Assembly: GCA_040756745.1 (NCBI GenBank)
Contig: JBFLYO010000010.1
Span: forward strand, 51,870 to 115,869
DNA from: JBFLYO01 sp040756745
GTDB lineage: Bacteria; Bacteroidota; Ignavibacteria; UBA10030; UBA6906
Direction of reading: 5' to 3'
Length of the DNA stretch: 64,000 nt
Shown here piece after piece: positions 1-8,130 of this stretch; the first letter of the stretch is position 1, and each line of letters starts with the position of its first letter. Below the pieces are notes generated by a model, which saw only the letters and a list, made by a program, of their open reading frames with translations, had not been told where the DNA came from and did not search any database. The position numbers were made by a program, and so were the translations under genes.

Positions 1-210
1 CCCGGCCGCATCGTCTCGGCCGTAAAATTTCGGATGCACATCTCCGCCGCCGCTCAACAGGACCGCATCGCAGTGTCCGATCTCCGAAAAATTGCCGGTG
101 ACGCACGAGAGTTTCTGGACCTCGGCTCCCGGCATCCATCGGTGCACGAGGGAAACGTAGTTCAGGTACGTCGCATCATCCCGCATGGGGTCGGTAATCC
201 CGATCACCAT
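1..210 (-). CDS. Peptidase C26 / class I glutamine amidotransferase-like protein (3' part cut by window edge)
   Basis: Only the first 70 codons lie in the window; the gene continues past base 1. The visible protein opens with MVIGITDPMRDD and has SGGGDVHPKFYG at residues 53-64, the typical oxyanion-strand motif of gamma-glutamyl-GABA hydrolase-like (PuuD/peptidase C26) enzymes, which cleave gamma-glutamyl bonds in the cytoplasm. The catalytic Cys and the His/Glu pair would lie beyond the edge, so activity cannot be judged. The ATG at 210 overlaps the lpxK stop codon by one base (TGATG), implying translational coupling to the lipid A genes upstream. The substrate is unknown. Confidence 0.8.
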   Translation of the reverse strand, partial: MVIGITDPMRDDATYLNYVSLVHRWMPGAEVQKLSCVTGNFSEIGHCDAVLLSGGGDVHPKFYGRDDAAG

Positions 211-1250
211 CAGGCGGCACCCCTTTCCAGGCATTCGTCGATCATCCGCTCCAACGTTTCGCTCCCCTGCGTGAAGCTCAGTGCAAGCCGGGCAACACGC
301 AGCGGCGGCCCGCGCCGGAGTTCATCCATTGCATCCGGCAGAGCGGCCAGCCGCGCATGATCCTTCTCCGTCGTGATGATTGCGTCGCATCCGAGACGTT
401 TCGTCTCGCGGACGATGCCGGCTGCCTCACGCCGCGTGTATATATGGTGATCACCAAACCTCAACTCTCCTGCAAGCTCCACACCCGCCTCTTTCAGCGT
501 CCGAATGAACTGCACATGATCGCCGATTCCGCTGAAGGCAAGCACGCGTCCCGTGGGGAAACCTGCGGCACCTCCACCAGCATCACAAAATCCAGCGATC
601 CGGTTCCGGCAGAGCGCCGTCTTTCCTTGGACCTCAAGCGGCAGTTCCCTGCTCCACGCCGGCAACTCATCCCCTTCGACCCGCGTGAAGACCAACAGCG
701 ACGCTCTGCGCAGCGCGGAGAGCCATTCCCTTCGCGTGCCTGCCGGAAGAAGTGGCTCGCGACGAATGTTGACCCTCGCATCGAGGACGACGATATCGAG
801 ATCTCTTCGGAGATGCCGATGCTGAAAGCCATCGTCCATGACGATCGCATTGGCGCGACATTCCTTCACTGCAATCGCAGCCGCATCCGCACGGCGCTCG
901 CCGACGACGACCGACGCCCCGGGATATGTGCCGGCAATCTGCACCGGCTCATCGCCTCCGGCGGCGGCGTCCACCAGCACAGTCCCGGATCGCGACACGA
1001 CAACAACACCACGCGACCGGCGGCCGTATCCTCTGCTCACTACCGCCGGCATCTTGCCCTTTGCAAGCAGCCGCCCGACGATCTCCCCGACCAGCGGCGT
1101 CTTCCCTGTTCCGCCTGCCGTCAAGTTTCCCACGGAGATCACCGGAACCCCTGCGGACGTCGCTGGCAGAAGACCGATATCGAAAGCCCGGTTCCTCACC
1201 GCGACCATCATTCCGTAGAGCCATGATGCGGGAACAAGCAGGCGTCTCAT
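210..1250 (-). CDS. lpxK: Tetraacyldisaccharide 4'-kinase
   Basis: LpxK phosphorylates the 4' position of tetraacyldisaccharide-1-phosphate to give lipid IVA, at the cytoplasmic face of the inner membrane. The 346-residue length is normal. An N-terminal hydrophobic stretch (about residues 4-17) is followed by the P-loop GGTGKTP at 46-52, the SRGYGR motif and DDGFQHRHLRRD, all family hallmarks. A GGGG-type ribosome site precedes ATG 1250. The gene lies 13 bases after the TPR lipoprotein gene and overlaps the next gene by one base, so lpxB, the TPR gene, lpxK and the peptidase C26 gene look like one transcript. The presence of LpxK and LpxB shows a Gram-negative cell making lipid A. Confidence 0.95.
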   Translation of the reverse strand: MRRLLVPASWLYGMMVAVRNRAFDIGLLPATSAGVPVISVGNLTAGGTGKTPLVGEIVGRLLAKGKMPAVVSRGYGRRSRGVVVVSRSGTVLVDAAAGGDEPVQIAGTYPGASVVVGERRADAAAIAVKECRANAIVMDDGFQHRHLRRDLDIVVLDARVNIRREPLLPAGTRREWLSALRRASLLVFTRVEGDELPAWSRELPLEVQGKTALCRNRIAGFCDAGGGAAGFPTGRVLAFSGIGDHVQFIRTLKEAGVELAGELRFGDHHIYTRREAAGIVRETKRLGCDAIITTEKDHARLAALPDAMDELRRGPPLRVARLALSFTQGSETLERMIDECLERGAA

Positions 1251-1263
1251 GGCCCCTGGTAAC

Positions 1264-2073
1264 TCATTTCCCGTAGCCGGCTTCCCTCAGCTGGCGTTCA
1301 ACCTGCTGGAGCTTCTCTGCGGCGCCGTAGGTGGTGTGCAGGCGTTTCAGAAGCAGGAGCATGCCGACCTTGTCGTCCAGGAGACGCTTGCGATCACCTT
1401 TTGCCGCAGTGTGTAGTTTGGCCTCGACTGCCTGCACCCCTGCCGTCAGAGTTCGCTCGGCTGTCTGATCCCGGTCGAGCTTCATGTACGCGCGTCCCAT
1501 CTGCCTGTAGAAGCCGCCGAGATAGGGCGAATCCTTGAATCTCTGTATTGCCTCCTTCTGCGATTTGATCACCCCCTGCCAGTCCTCTGCCTCGTAGCAC
1601 GCAAGGCCCAGATTATAGAATTGCCGTCCGTAGGGGTAGCGCTCAACGTTCTTCCGTGCGTATTTCAGGAACGTCTTGCTATCATCGAGTGCCACGGCGA
1701 TTTCGCACAGCCGTTCGTAGACCGATGCATCGCTGTTGCCGAGCGCTTCAGCTCTCGCGAACCATGCTCGCGCGAGCCGGAAATACTCGATGCGTCGGGG
1801 GTTATTCTCTCCTTCTTCGCGCACACCCTTGTCGTAATAGAGACTGCCCAGGTCCGTCGCTGGCGCAACGTATGTAGAATCCATTGAGGCGGCGCGCCTG
1901 AGCTCTGCCTCGGCCTTGTCCAGTTCCATGGAAAGATAGAGCTGATGGCCCCGCTGGTACACAATCTCCCTCGATTCAATGGCGGTGCTCGTGGAGGATT
2001 CTCCTGACGGCCCGCACGAGGCCAGGACGACTATGGGGAAGAAAAGGCATGCCCGACCGGCCAATGAATTCAT
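1264..2073 (-). CDS. TPR-repeat lipoprotein
   Basis: A 269-residue protein with a lipoprotein signal peptide: hydrophobic residues 9-18, then the lipobox LASC with Cys20 as the expected lipidated residue. The rest is alpha-helical tetratricopeptide-like repeats (QRGHQLYLSMELDKAEAEL; YNLGLACYEAEDWQGVIK), usually protein-protein interaction scaffolds. It is probably anchored in the outer membrane facing the periplasm. The start ATGA overlaps the lpxB stop by 4 bases and lpxK follows, so it is co-translated with lipid A enzymes. Its function is unknown; a part in envelope assembly is inferred only from its neighbours. Confidence 0.75.
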   Translation of the reverse strand: MNSLAGRACLFFPIVVLASCGPSGESSTSTAIESREIVYQRGHQLYLSMELDKAEAELRRAASMDSTYVAPATDLGSLYYDKGVREEGENNPRRIEYFRLARAWFARAEALGNSDASVYERLCEIAVALDDSKTFLKYARKNVERYPYGRQFYNLGLACYEAEDWQGVIKSQKEAIQRFKDSPYLGGFYRQMGRAYMKLDRDQTAERTLTAGVQAVEAKLHTAAKGDRKRLLDDKVGMLLLLKRLHTTYGAAEKLQQVERQLREAGYGK

Positions 2074-3203
2074 GCAACCCCCGCAAGAGTCAGGATGCCA
2101 CGGGCGACCCGCTCGGAAGCACCGGGTCGTCCCAGTCGCTCTCTGATGACCTGCAGGTCGCGACGCATCGCTGCCGCGCGTGCCGGATCGTCGAGAATGC
2201 TGCCAACGGCTCCGGCAATGCGTTCCGGCGTCATCGCGTTCTGGATAAACTCAGGCACAACCTTTCGCCCCGCAACGATGTTGACGAGACCGATATACGG
2301 AACGTTTACCAGCATCCGACCGATGAAATAGGTCACGAGCGAGGTTCGGTATACCACAGCCATCGGCGTCCCAAACCAACCGGTTTCGAGTGTCGCCGTC
2401 CCCGAGGTAACGATAGCCGCGTCAGCGTATGACATAAGCGCGTGCGTCCCGTCCTCGATCAGCCGGATCTCCGAAGACTCCGGCAGATATCGGCGGATCA
2501 CGTCGACGCCGAGATTCGGCGCAACGCCCGCTGCAACCTGCACCTTGCGCCCCTTGCGGAGGAGTTCGGCCGCCGAAGCCATCACGGGGAGTATCCGCTC
2601 GATCTCCTGAAGCCGGCTCCCCGGAAAGATGCCGACAAGTTTAACAGACGCTTCGAGATTCCACCGGCGAAAGAATTCATCCCGTCCTTCCTGCACCTCA
2701 ATGTGCTCCACGAGGGGGTGCCCGACGAACTCCACGTCAATCCCCTCACGCCGGTAGAGATCGACCTCAAACGGGAACACAACTTTCATCCGGTCCACCA
2801 GACCCTTCATTGTCCGGATGCGTCCCTTGTGCCAGGCCCAGACCTGCGGGCTGATGTAATAGAGAACGGGGATTCCGAACCCTTTCACTCGCCGCGCGAA
2901 TCGGAGATTGAACCCCGGATAATCGATCAACACGACCACGGCGGGCCTCCGGTTTGCGAGTTCTTCCTCCAGTTTCCGCTCCGCCATGCGGATCGTCCCG
3001 ATGTTCCGGAGCACTTCAGCGAACCCCATGAAGGAGAGGTCCCTGATATGCTGGACGATTCTCATCCCCTCCCGTTCCATCCTGTCTCCCCCGATCCCGG
3101 ACACCTCGACGGCGGGAGCAATCTGCTTCAGGGCACGGACGACCGCGGCCCCGTGGAGATCGCCGGAGGCCTCCCCTGCAACCATGAGCACGCGGATGGG
3201 CAA
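2070..3203 (-). CDS. lpxB: Lipid-A-disaccharide synthase
   Basis: LpxB (GT19) condenses UDP-2,3-diacylglucosamine with lipid X to form the lipid A disaccharide on the inner membrane. The 377-residue protein opens with VAGEASGDLHG, then carries ISPQVWAWHKGRI, a PGSR loop and SGTATLETGWFGTPM, all family signatures in the usual order. The start is a TTG at 3203 with GGAG seven bases upstream; the next ATG (3185) would leave too little before the VAGEASGD strand. It follows the methyltransferase-like gene by three bases and overlaps the TPR lipoprotein gene by four. Confidence 0.95.
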   Translation of the reverse strand: MPIRVLMVAGEASGDLHGAAVVRALKQIAPAVEVSGIGGDRMEREGMRIVQHIRDLSFMGFAEVLRNIGTIRMAERKLEEELANRRPAVVVLIDYPGFNLRFARRVKGFGIPVLYYISPQVWAWHKGRIRTMKGLVDRMKVVFPFEVDLYRREGIDVEFVGHPLVEHIEVQEGRDEFFRRWNLEASVKLVGIFPGSRLQEIERILPVMASAAELLRKGRKVQVAAGVAPNLGVDVIRRYLPESSEIRLIEDGTHALMSYADAAIVTSGTATLETGWFGTPMAVVYRTSLVTYFIGRMLVNVPYIGLVNIVAGRKVVPEFIQNAMTPERIAGAVGSILDDPARAAAMRRDLQVIRERLGRPGASERVARGILTLAGVA

Positions 3204-3206
3204 CGC

Positions 3207-3818
3207 TCACTCCGTGACAAGGAGGTAGACATACTTTGCCAGAACCAGTCCCACCACCAGGACGATCGCTTGCAGAGTCCGCTTTTCGCTGGCAAGTCCT
3301 TCCTGTGTGTCGACGGACTTCGGCGCCGGGCGCAGCGAGCGGAACGGCGTCAGGCGCGGCAGGAAACGCCGCACCTCCTTCCGGTACGCGGCATAGTCAT
3401 CGCCGAATCGGTCCGCCAGATACTCTTCTTCGTTCGACACGATGAGGGAGTACTGAATGTAGAACCACGCCACTGCAACGAGCAGGAGCCATGGAAACAG
3501 CGCCATCGACATGAGCCCGATCCCCGCATAGAGGAGCATATTGCCGACGTAGAGCGGGTTCCGCACGTACGCGAAGGGGCCGATGGTGATCAGAAACGTT
3601 CCCCCTACCCTCCCGGTCGTCCGGGTCTCCGCACCTGCAATTGACACTCCCCAGAACCGAATGAACTCTCCGGCCGCAACGATGGCGATTCCTCCCAGAA
3701 GACTGAGGGGCGTCGGCTCGGCATACCAGACCATCACCAGCAGAAACGGGATCGGCGCGTAGCTCCGGTATTTGAATACCAGCCTTCGGAAATCTCCTTC
3801 CTCGGCCGCCACCGTCAT
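3207..3818 (-). CDS. Isoprenylcysteine carboxyl methyltransferase-like membrane protein
   Basis: A 203-residue polytopic membrane protein with four to five hydrophobic segments (around 19-35, 37-57, 73-85, 90-125). It has the ICMT/PEMT signature GPFAYVRNPLYVGN followed by a C-terminal EEEYLADRFGDDYAAYR, the usual S-adenosylmethionine-binding region of these small integral membrane methyltransferases. The bacterial substrate of such proteins is generally unknown (lipids or small thiols are candidates). It overlaps the upstream HAD gene by four bases (ATGA) and is followed closely by lpxB, so it sits in a lipid-related operon. Confidence 0.8.
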   Translation of the reverse strand: MTVAAEEGDFRRLVFKYRSYAPIPFLLVMVWYAEPTPLSLLGGIAIVAAGEFIRFWGVSIAGAETRTTGRVGGTFLITIGPFAYVRNPLYVGNMLLYAGIGLMSMALFPWLLLVAVAWFYIQYSLIVSNEEEYLADRFGDDYAAYRKEVRRFLPRLTPFRSLRPAPKSVDTQEGLASEKRTLQAIVLVVGLVLAKYVYLLVTE

Positions 3819-4543
3819 GACTCCTGCCGGAAGGCCGCCTGCCGGCGCTCCACCGCGCGCCGTTTCGGCCGCAACCGTGTCCCAGCAATCAGGATCTGCA
3901 GGCGAGCGATCACGTCACGGAACGTGGTATACGGGAAGTACGAAATATTCTCCAGCTGGCAATATGTCTGCAACGAATCTTTCGCAAAGACGATATCGGC
4001 ATATCCAGCAGGGCAGCGGTCAGAAAACCCCTCCCCGACAAGGCAGAGAACATCGTCGTCCCCGGCGCGTGTGAGCATGACATTGCGCTTGCAGCAGGCG
4101 CAGCATTTGCACTCCGCGTCGGCATACGAAAACTCGATCGCCGCCTGCGCAGTGCCGTCGTCCCGGCGGTCGACAAGCGTCAGATGATTGGCAAAGAACG
4201 GAACGCGCCCGCAGCCATGCCGCTGCAGGATCCTTTCGATGTAGTAGTCGAGGCCGTCGCTCAGGATCGTGAGCTCAATTCCCCGCTCACGGCAGAACTC
4301 CACGAGCGAGGGGAAAGAATCATCGATCGCCTGTCCGTCGATAAACCCGTGTAGGCGTTCGACAGAGAACCTCCCCATGGCTTCCGCTTCGGCGCGGAAG
4401 CACTCACGCGCCCCGATCACCCCCGATCGGTACTGCGCAACGAGCCGGTCACATTCTTCGCCGCCAAATGTCCGGAACAATGCATTCCCCACGTCCCCCC
4501 GCGTGACCGTCCCGTCAAAATCCACAAAGAGCACAAGCGCCAT
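3815..4543 (-). CDS. HAD-family phosphatase, MtnX-like
   Basis: A 242-residue haloacid dehalogenase-like phosphatase. Motif I is DFDGTVT near the N terminus (nucleophile Asp followed by acid/base Asp), motif II is LSDGLDYY, and the late acidic loop is GEGFSDRCPAGYAD. A Cys-rich insertion, CKCCACCK, lies between motifs II and IV; clustered Cys there occur in MtnX-like proteins and suggest metal binding. ATG 4543 was chosen because the frame upstream of it only reads antisense-of-frame sequence of smc; it lies two bases after the smc stop. No other methionine-salvage gene is visible, so the MtnX reaction (2-hydroxy-3-keto-5-methylthiopentenyl-1-phosphate dephosphorylation) is not assured. Confidence 0.8.
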   Translation of the reverse strand: MALVLFVDFDGTVTRGDVGNALFRTFGGEECDRLVAQYRSGVIGARECFRAEAEAMGRFSVERLHGFIDGQAIDDSFPSLVEFCRERGIELTILSDGLDYYIERILQRHGCGRVPFFANHLTLVDRRDDGTAQAAIEFSYADAECKCCACCKRNVMLTRAGDDDVLCLVGEGFSDRCPAGYADIVFAKDSLQTYCQLENISYFPYTTFRDVIARLQILIAGTRLRPKRRAVERRQAAFRQES

Positions 4544-4545
4544 TG

Positions 4546-7500
4546 TCAGGCCGATGCCAGGGCTGCCGATTCCACCTGTGCATCCTTCGTAAAGCGGACC
4601 GTGACCAACTTCGACACCCCTTCTTCTTCCATCGTTACGCCATAGAGCGCGCTCGCCGCCTCCATCGTCCGCTTGTTGTGGGTCACCACGATGAACTGCG
4701 TGTTGTCCGAAAACTTCCGCAGGATGCGTGTGAACCGGTCGATATTCGCATCGTCGAGCGGCGCATCGACCTCGTCGAGGATGCAGAAGGGGCTCGGCTT
4801 GACCAGGTATATGGCAAAGAGCAGCGCCGTCGCAGTGAGCGTCTTCTCTCCTCCCGACAACAGGTCGATCGATGTCGGCCGCTTGCCTCTCGGTTTCGCA
4901 ACGATTTCTATCCCCGCTTCGAGGGGATCCACTCCCTCCTCCAGCCGCAGGTCGCACTCATCACCGGGGTCGAAGAGACTCTTGAAGGTCTCGATGAAGT
5001 TCTTGCGGATGAGGGCGAAGGTCTCGAGGAATTTGTTCTGTGCCGTCGTATTGATCTCTTCGATCGTCGCGAGGAGAGTCTTTTCTGCCTCGATCAGGTC
5101 GGCCCGCTGCGTCGTCAGGAATTCGAGCCGCTTCTTTTCTGCGGTGTATTCCTCGAAGGCAGCGAAGTTGATGTTGCCGAGCGACTTCACTTTGTCGCGG
5201 AGCCCCTGGATCTCGTCGCGCAGCGCGGCGAAGTCCACAAACTCATCCTCCGGGTAGGTCTTGAGGACAATTTCCGCATCGAACTCCTCCCTTCCCCGTG
5301 CCTTGAGATGCTCGGCCTTCGCGCGGAGGTCGGCCAGCTTCAACTCGACGTCGTGGGTGGACCGGAGGGAATCGTCGTGGACTCTCCGCTGGTCCTTGAT
5401 CGCGAGCTCGGCGGCGTGGATCGCATCGCGGAGGGTTGCGGCTTCTCCTTCCACCGCCGTCCGTCGCGCTTCGACGCCGGAGAGCACCTCGCGAAGCTCA
5501 TCCAGCTGGCGGAGGTTTGCGGCCATCTCCTGCTCGGCCTCGGCAATGGCGTCAGCAGCCGCCGTCAGGTCCTCCTCTCTTCGTGACGCCGCATCGGAGG
5601 AATCCGCGGCGGCCTCTTCCGCCCGCCTGATGTCGTTCATGGTGTTCTGCAGCTCACCACGCACCGTTGCGAGCGCGATTCCAAGCTGGTTAAACTCCAC
5701 GGACCGGCGGTTCCAGTCCGCCTCCAGCGTTTCTTGCTCGGCGGAGGCTGCTCCAATGGCGCGTTCGGCCTCATCTTTGTCACGCCTCAGGGCGTCGAGT
5801 GCAGGTGCGTCCGCCTCGAGTTGGCGGCGGATGTCATCGGCCTCAGCGTTCAGGGACCGGATCTCCTCCTCGTTCTTCAGGATGACCTCCTCGGCCCGCT
5901 TCTTCTCGAACGCAACCTGAGCAATGCGCATTTCGACCGCGTTCATCTCCTTTTCGATCGCTTTCACGGCATCGGTGAAGGTCTTCAAGTCGATCGCGTC
6001 ATGTTCGGCAATGAGCGATTCGCGTTCCGATTCAAGTTTCGTGAGCCGCTCGGCGACGGCGGCGATCTCCTTCTCCAGCTCCGCGATCTGCTGCTGCTTG
6101 CCGATAAGCCCGCCTTCGTCCTGACGGCGGCTGCCGCCTCGCGTGATGCCGGCCCCCGTCCGGATCTCCCCGTCGAGCGTGACACATCGGATGCCGGGGA
6201 AGCGGGCCGTCACGGCCGCCGCGATCGCTGAGCTCTCCACCACCAGGACCCTGTCGAGCACCAGGCGGAACAACGGCGCATAGGGGGCGTCGTACTGCGC
6301 AAGATCGACCGCCCACCCTGCGACGCCTGCGAACTTCGGTACCCGCATATGCGAATGGAATTTCGGGAGCCGATCGAGGCAGATAAACGTCGCCTTTCCT
6401 CGCTCCTCCTCCTTCAGGAGCGCAATCCCGCGTTCCGCTTCGTCAAGAGTGCCGACCACCAGCAGGCCGGCGTACTCTCCAAGGGCGGCCTCGATCGCCG
6501 CGCGGTATTTCTCTTCCGCGTGCACGGCGTCGGCCACGGTGGCAAACCTGGCCGGTTTCCACCTGGGTGTCGTGGAAAGCCAGCGGACACCCTCCGGGAC
6601 GCCTTCGCGCGTTTCGATCAGCCCCTTCAGAAAATCGACACGCGCCGATGCCCGGCCAATCTCGTTTCTCAGATCTCCCTCGGTGCGACGGAGCTCTTCA
6701 AGCCGTTCGGCCTTTGCCTTCTTTCTTCCCTCGGCGTCGTAGAACTTCATTTCCGCTTCCGTGAACTCACGACGGAGCTGGCGATCGCGTGCGGACAGAT
6801 CCTGGAAGAGGCCTTCGAGCCGGACGGTCTCATTGCGGTACGCGGCGATTTCCTCCGCGGCCCGGTCGGCACGGCCCGTGAGGTGTTCAATCCTGCCCTT
6901 CCCTTTTTCTTCCTCGGTCTGCCGGTCGGCGATCGTGTGGACGAGCGCGATCATCTTCTCGTTCAGCGCCTGGACCTGAGATCTCTTGGCATCGAGCCGC
7001 GCCTCGCACTCCCGCAGAGCGGTCCTGCGTTCCTCCAGCGTCCGCGAAGCGTCTTCCTCACCCCTGCGGAGCTCGCCGCTCCGGGCGCGGAGAGCGGCCT
7101 GTTCTTCCTCGAGGCGGGCCAGTGACTGGCGGAGGTCTTCTTTCTCCTTGCGGAAGCGCTCGCTGTTCTCCCGCAGCGCCTTGATCCGTTCGGCGGCGAC
7201 GGCGTTCTTCTCTTCGACCCGGTGCGCCGCTTCCATCTGGAGACTCACGTCGCGCTGTGCCTCCGCCAGACGCTTCTCCACGTCGAGCAGTTGTATCCGC
7301 ATCTCGTCGAGGCGCCGTTCCCCTTCCATGAGATCCCGGTCGATCCGTGAGCTGTCAACGCCGAGCGCGGAGAGTCTCTGTTCCAGCGGCGTACATCTGC
7401 CAAGGAGCTGAGCATACTCCCGTTCCATCAGATCGAGTTCGAGCGACCGCAGGCGGCCTCTCAGGTCGTTATACTGCTCCGCGCGCCTGGCCTGGCGTTC

Positions 7501-8115
7501 GAGCGTGTTGACCGCCTTCTGCACCTCGGCGATGATATCGTTGACCCGCACGAGGTCGTCCTGCACGCTTTCGAGCTTGCGATACGCCGCCTTCCGGCGG
7601 TGCTTGTATTTCGTCACGCCCGCCGCCTCTTCGAACAGCCGCCGCCGCTCGTCGGTCTTGTCGCTCAGAATCGTCTCGACCATCTTCAGCTCGATCACCG
7701 AATAGGCATCGGCCCCCATGCCGGTGTCCATGAAGAGATCGAGGATGTCCTTCAGCCGGCAGGGGACTTTGTTAAGCAGGTATTCGCTCTCTCCCGAGCG
7801 GTACACACGGCGGCCGACGGTGACCTGGGCATACTCCGACGGCAGGATCCCTTTCGTGTTTTCGATGACCAGCGACGCCTCCGCCATGCCGAGCGGCTTG
7901 CGCGCCTTGGTCCCGTTGAAAATGACGTCCTCCATCCTGTCGCTGCGCAGGGCGCTGTACCGCTGTTCGCCAAGCACCCAGCGGATCGCGTCCACGATGT
8001 TCGTCTTTCCGCAGCCGTTCGGACCAACAATAGCCGAGATGCCGCTGTCGAAAGAGAGCGCCACCTTGTTCGCGAACGACTTGAACCCGACGATTTCCAG
8101 TTTGGAGAGATACAT
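4546..8115 (-). CDS. smc: Chromosome segregation ATPase SMC
   Basis: SMC is the ring-forming condensin ATPase that compacts and separates chromosomes with ScpA/ScpB. The 1189 residues match the family length. The N-terminal head has Walker A GPNGCGKTN at 31-39 and a QR loop; two long heptad-rich coiled coils flank a hinge around residues 510-660; the C-terminal head has the signature LLSGGEKTLTA and the Walker B ILDEVDAPLDD. The frame is intact. It stands 15 bases after the GH2-like gene and two bases before the HAD gene. ParA and ParB, its loading partners, are also in this window (near 50 kb). scpA and scpB are not. Confidence 0.97.
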   Translation of the reverse strand: MYLSKLEIVGFKSFANKVALSFDSGISAIVGPNGCGKTNIVDAIRWVLGEQRYSALRSDRMEDVIFNGTKARKPLGMAEASLVIENTKGILPSEYAQVTVGRRVYRSGESEYLLNKVPCRLKDILDLFMDTGMGADAYSVIELKMVETILSDKTDERRRLFEEAAGVTKYKHRRKAAYRKLESVQDDLVRVNDIIAEVQKAVNTLERQARRAEQYNDLRGRLRSLELDLMEREYAQLLGRCTPLEQRLSALGVDSSRIDRDLMEGERRLDEMRIQLLDVEKRLAEAQRDVSLQMEAAHRVEEKNAVAAERIKALRENSERFRKEKEDLRQSLARLEEEQAALRARSGELRRGEEDASRTLEERRTALRECEARLDAKRSQVQALNEKMIALVHTIADRQTEEEKGKGRIEHLTGRADRAAEEIAAYRNETVRLEGLFQDLSARDRQLRREFTEAEMKFYDAEGRKKAKAERLEELRRTEGDLRNEIGRASARVDFLKGLIETREGVPEGVRWLSTTPRWKPARFATVADAVHAEEKYRAAIEAALGEYAGLLVVGTLDEAERGIALLKEEERGKATFICLDRLPKFHSHMRVPKFAGVAGWAVDLAQYDAPYAPLFRLVLDRVLVVESSAIAAAVTARFPGIRCVTLDGEIRTGAGITRGGSRRQDEGGLIGKQQQIAELEKEIAAVAERLTKLESERESLIAEHDAIDLKTFTDAVKAIEKEMNAVEMRIAQVAFEKKRAEEVILKNEEEIRSLNAEADDIRRQLEADAPALDALRRDKDEAERAIGAASAEQETLEADWNRRSVEFNQLGIALATVRGELQNTMNDIRRAEEAAADSSDAASRREEDLTAAADAIAEAEQEMAANLRQLDELREVLSGVEARRTAVEGEAATLRDAIHAAELAIKDQRRVHDDSLRSTHDVELKLADLRAKAEHLKARGREEFDAEIVLKTYPEDEFVDFAALRDEIQGLRDKVKSLGNINFAAFEEYTAEKKRLEFLTTQRADLIEAEKTLLATIEEINTTAQNKFLETFALIRKNFIETFKSLFDPGDECDLRLEEGVDPLEAGIEIVAKPRGKRPTSIDLLSGGEKTLTATALLFAIYLVKPSPFCILDEVDAPLDDANIDRFTRILRKFSDNTQFIVVTHNKRTMEAASALYGVTMEEEGVSKLVTVRFTKDAQVESAALASA

Positions 8116-8130
8116 GGCTCCTGCAGCCCC

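Noticed and set aside
4543..5586. A 347-codon plus-strand open frame
   Set aside because: Antisense to the smc coiled coil; no recognisable motif.
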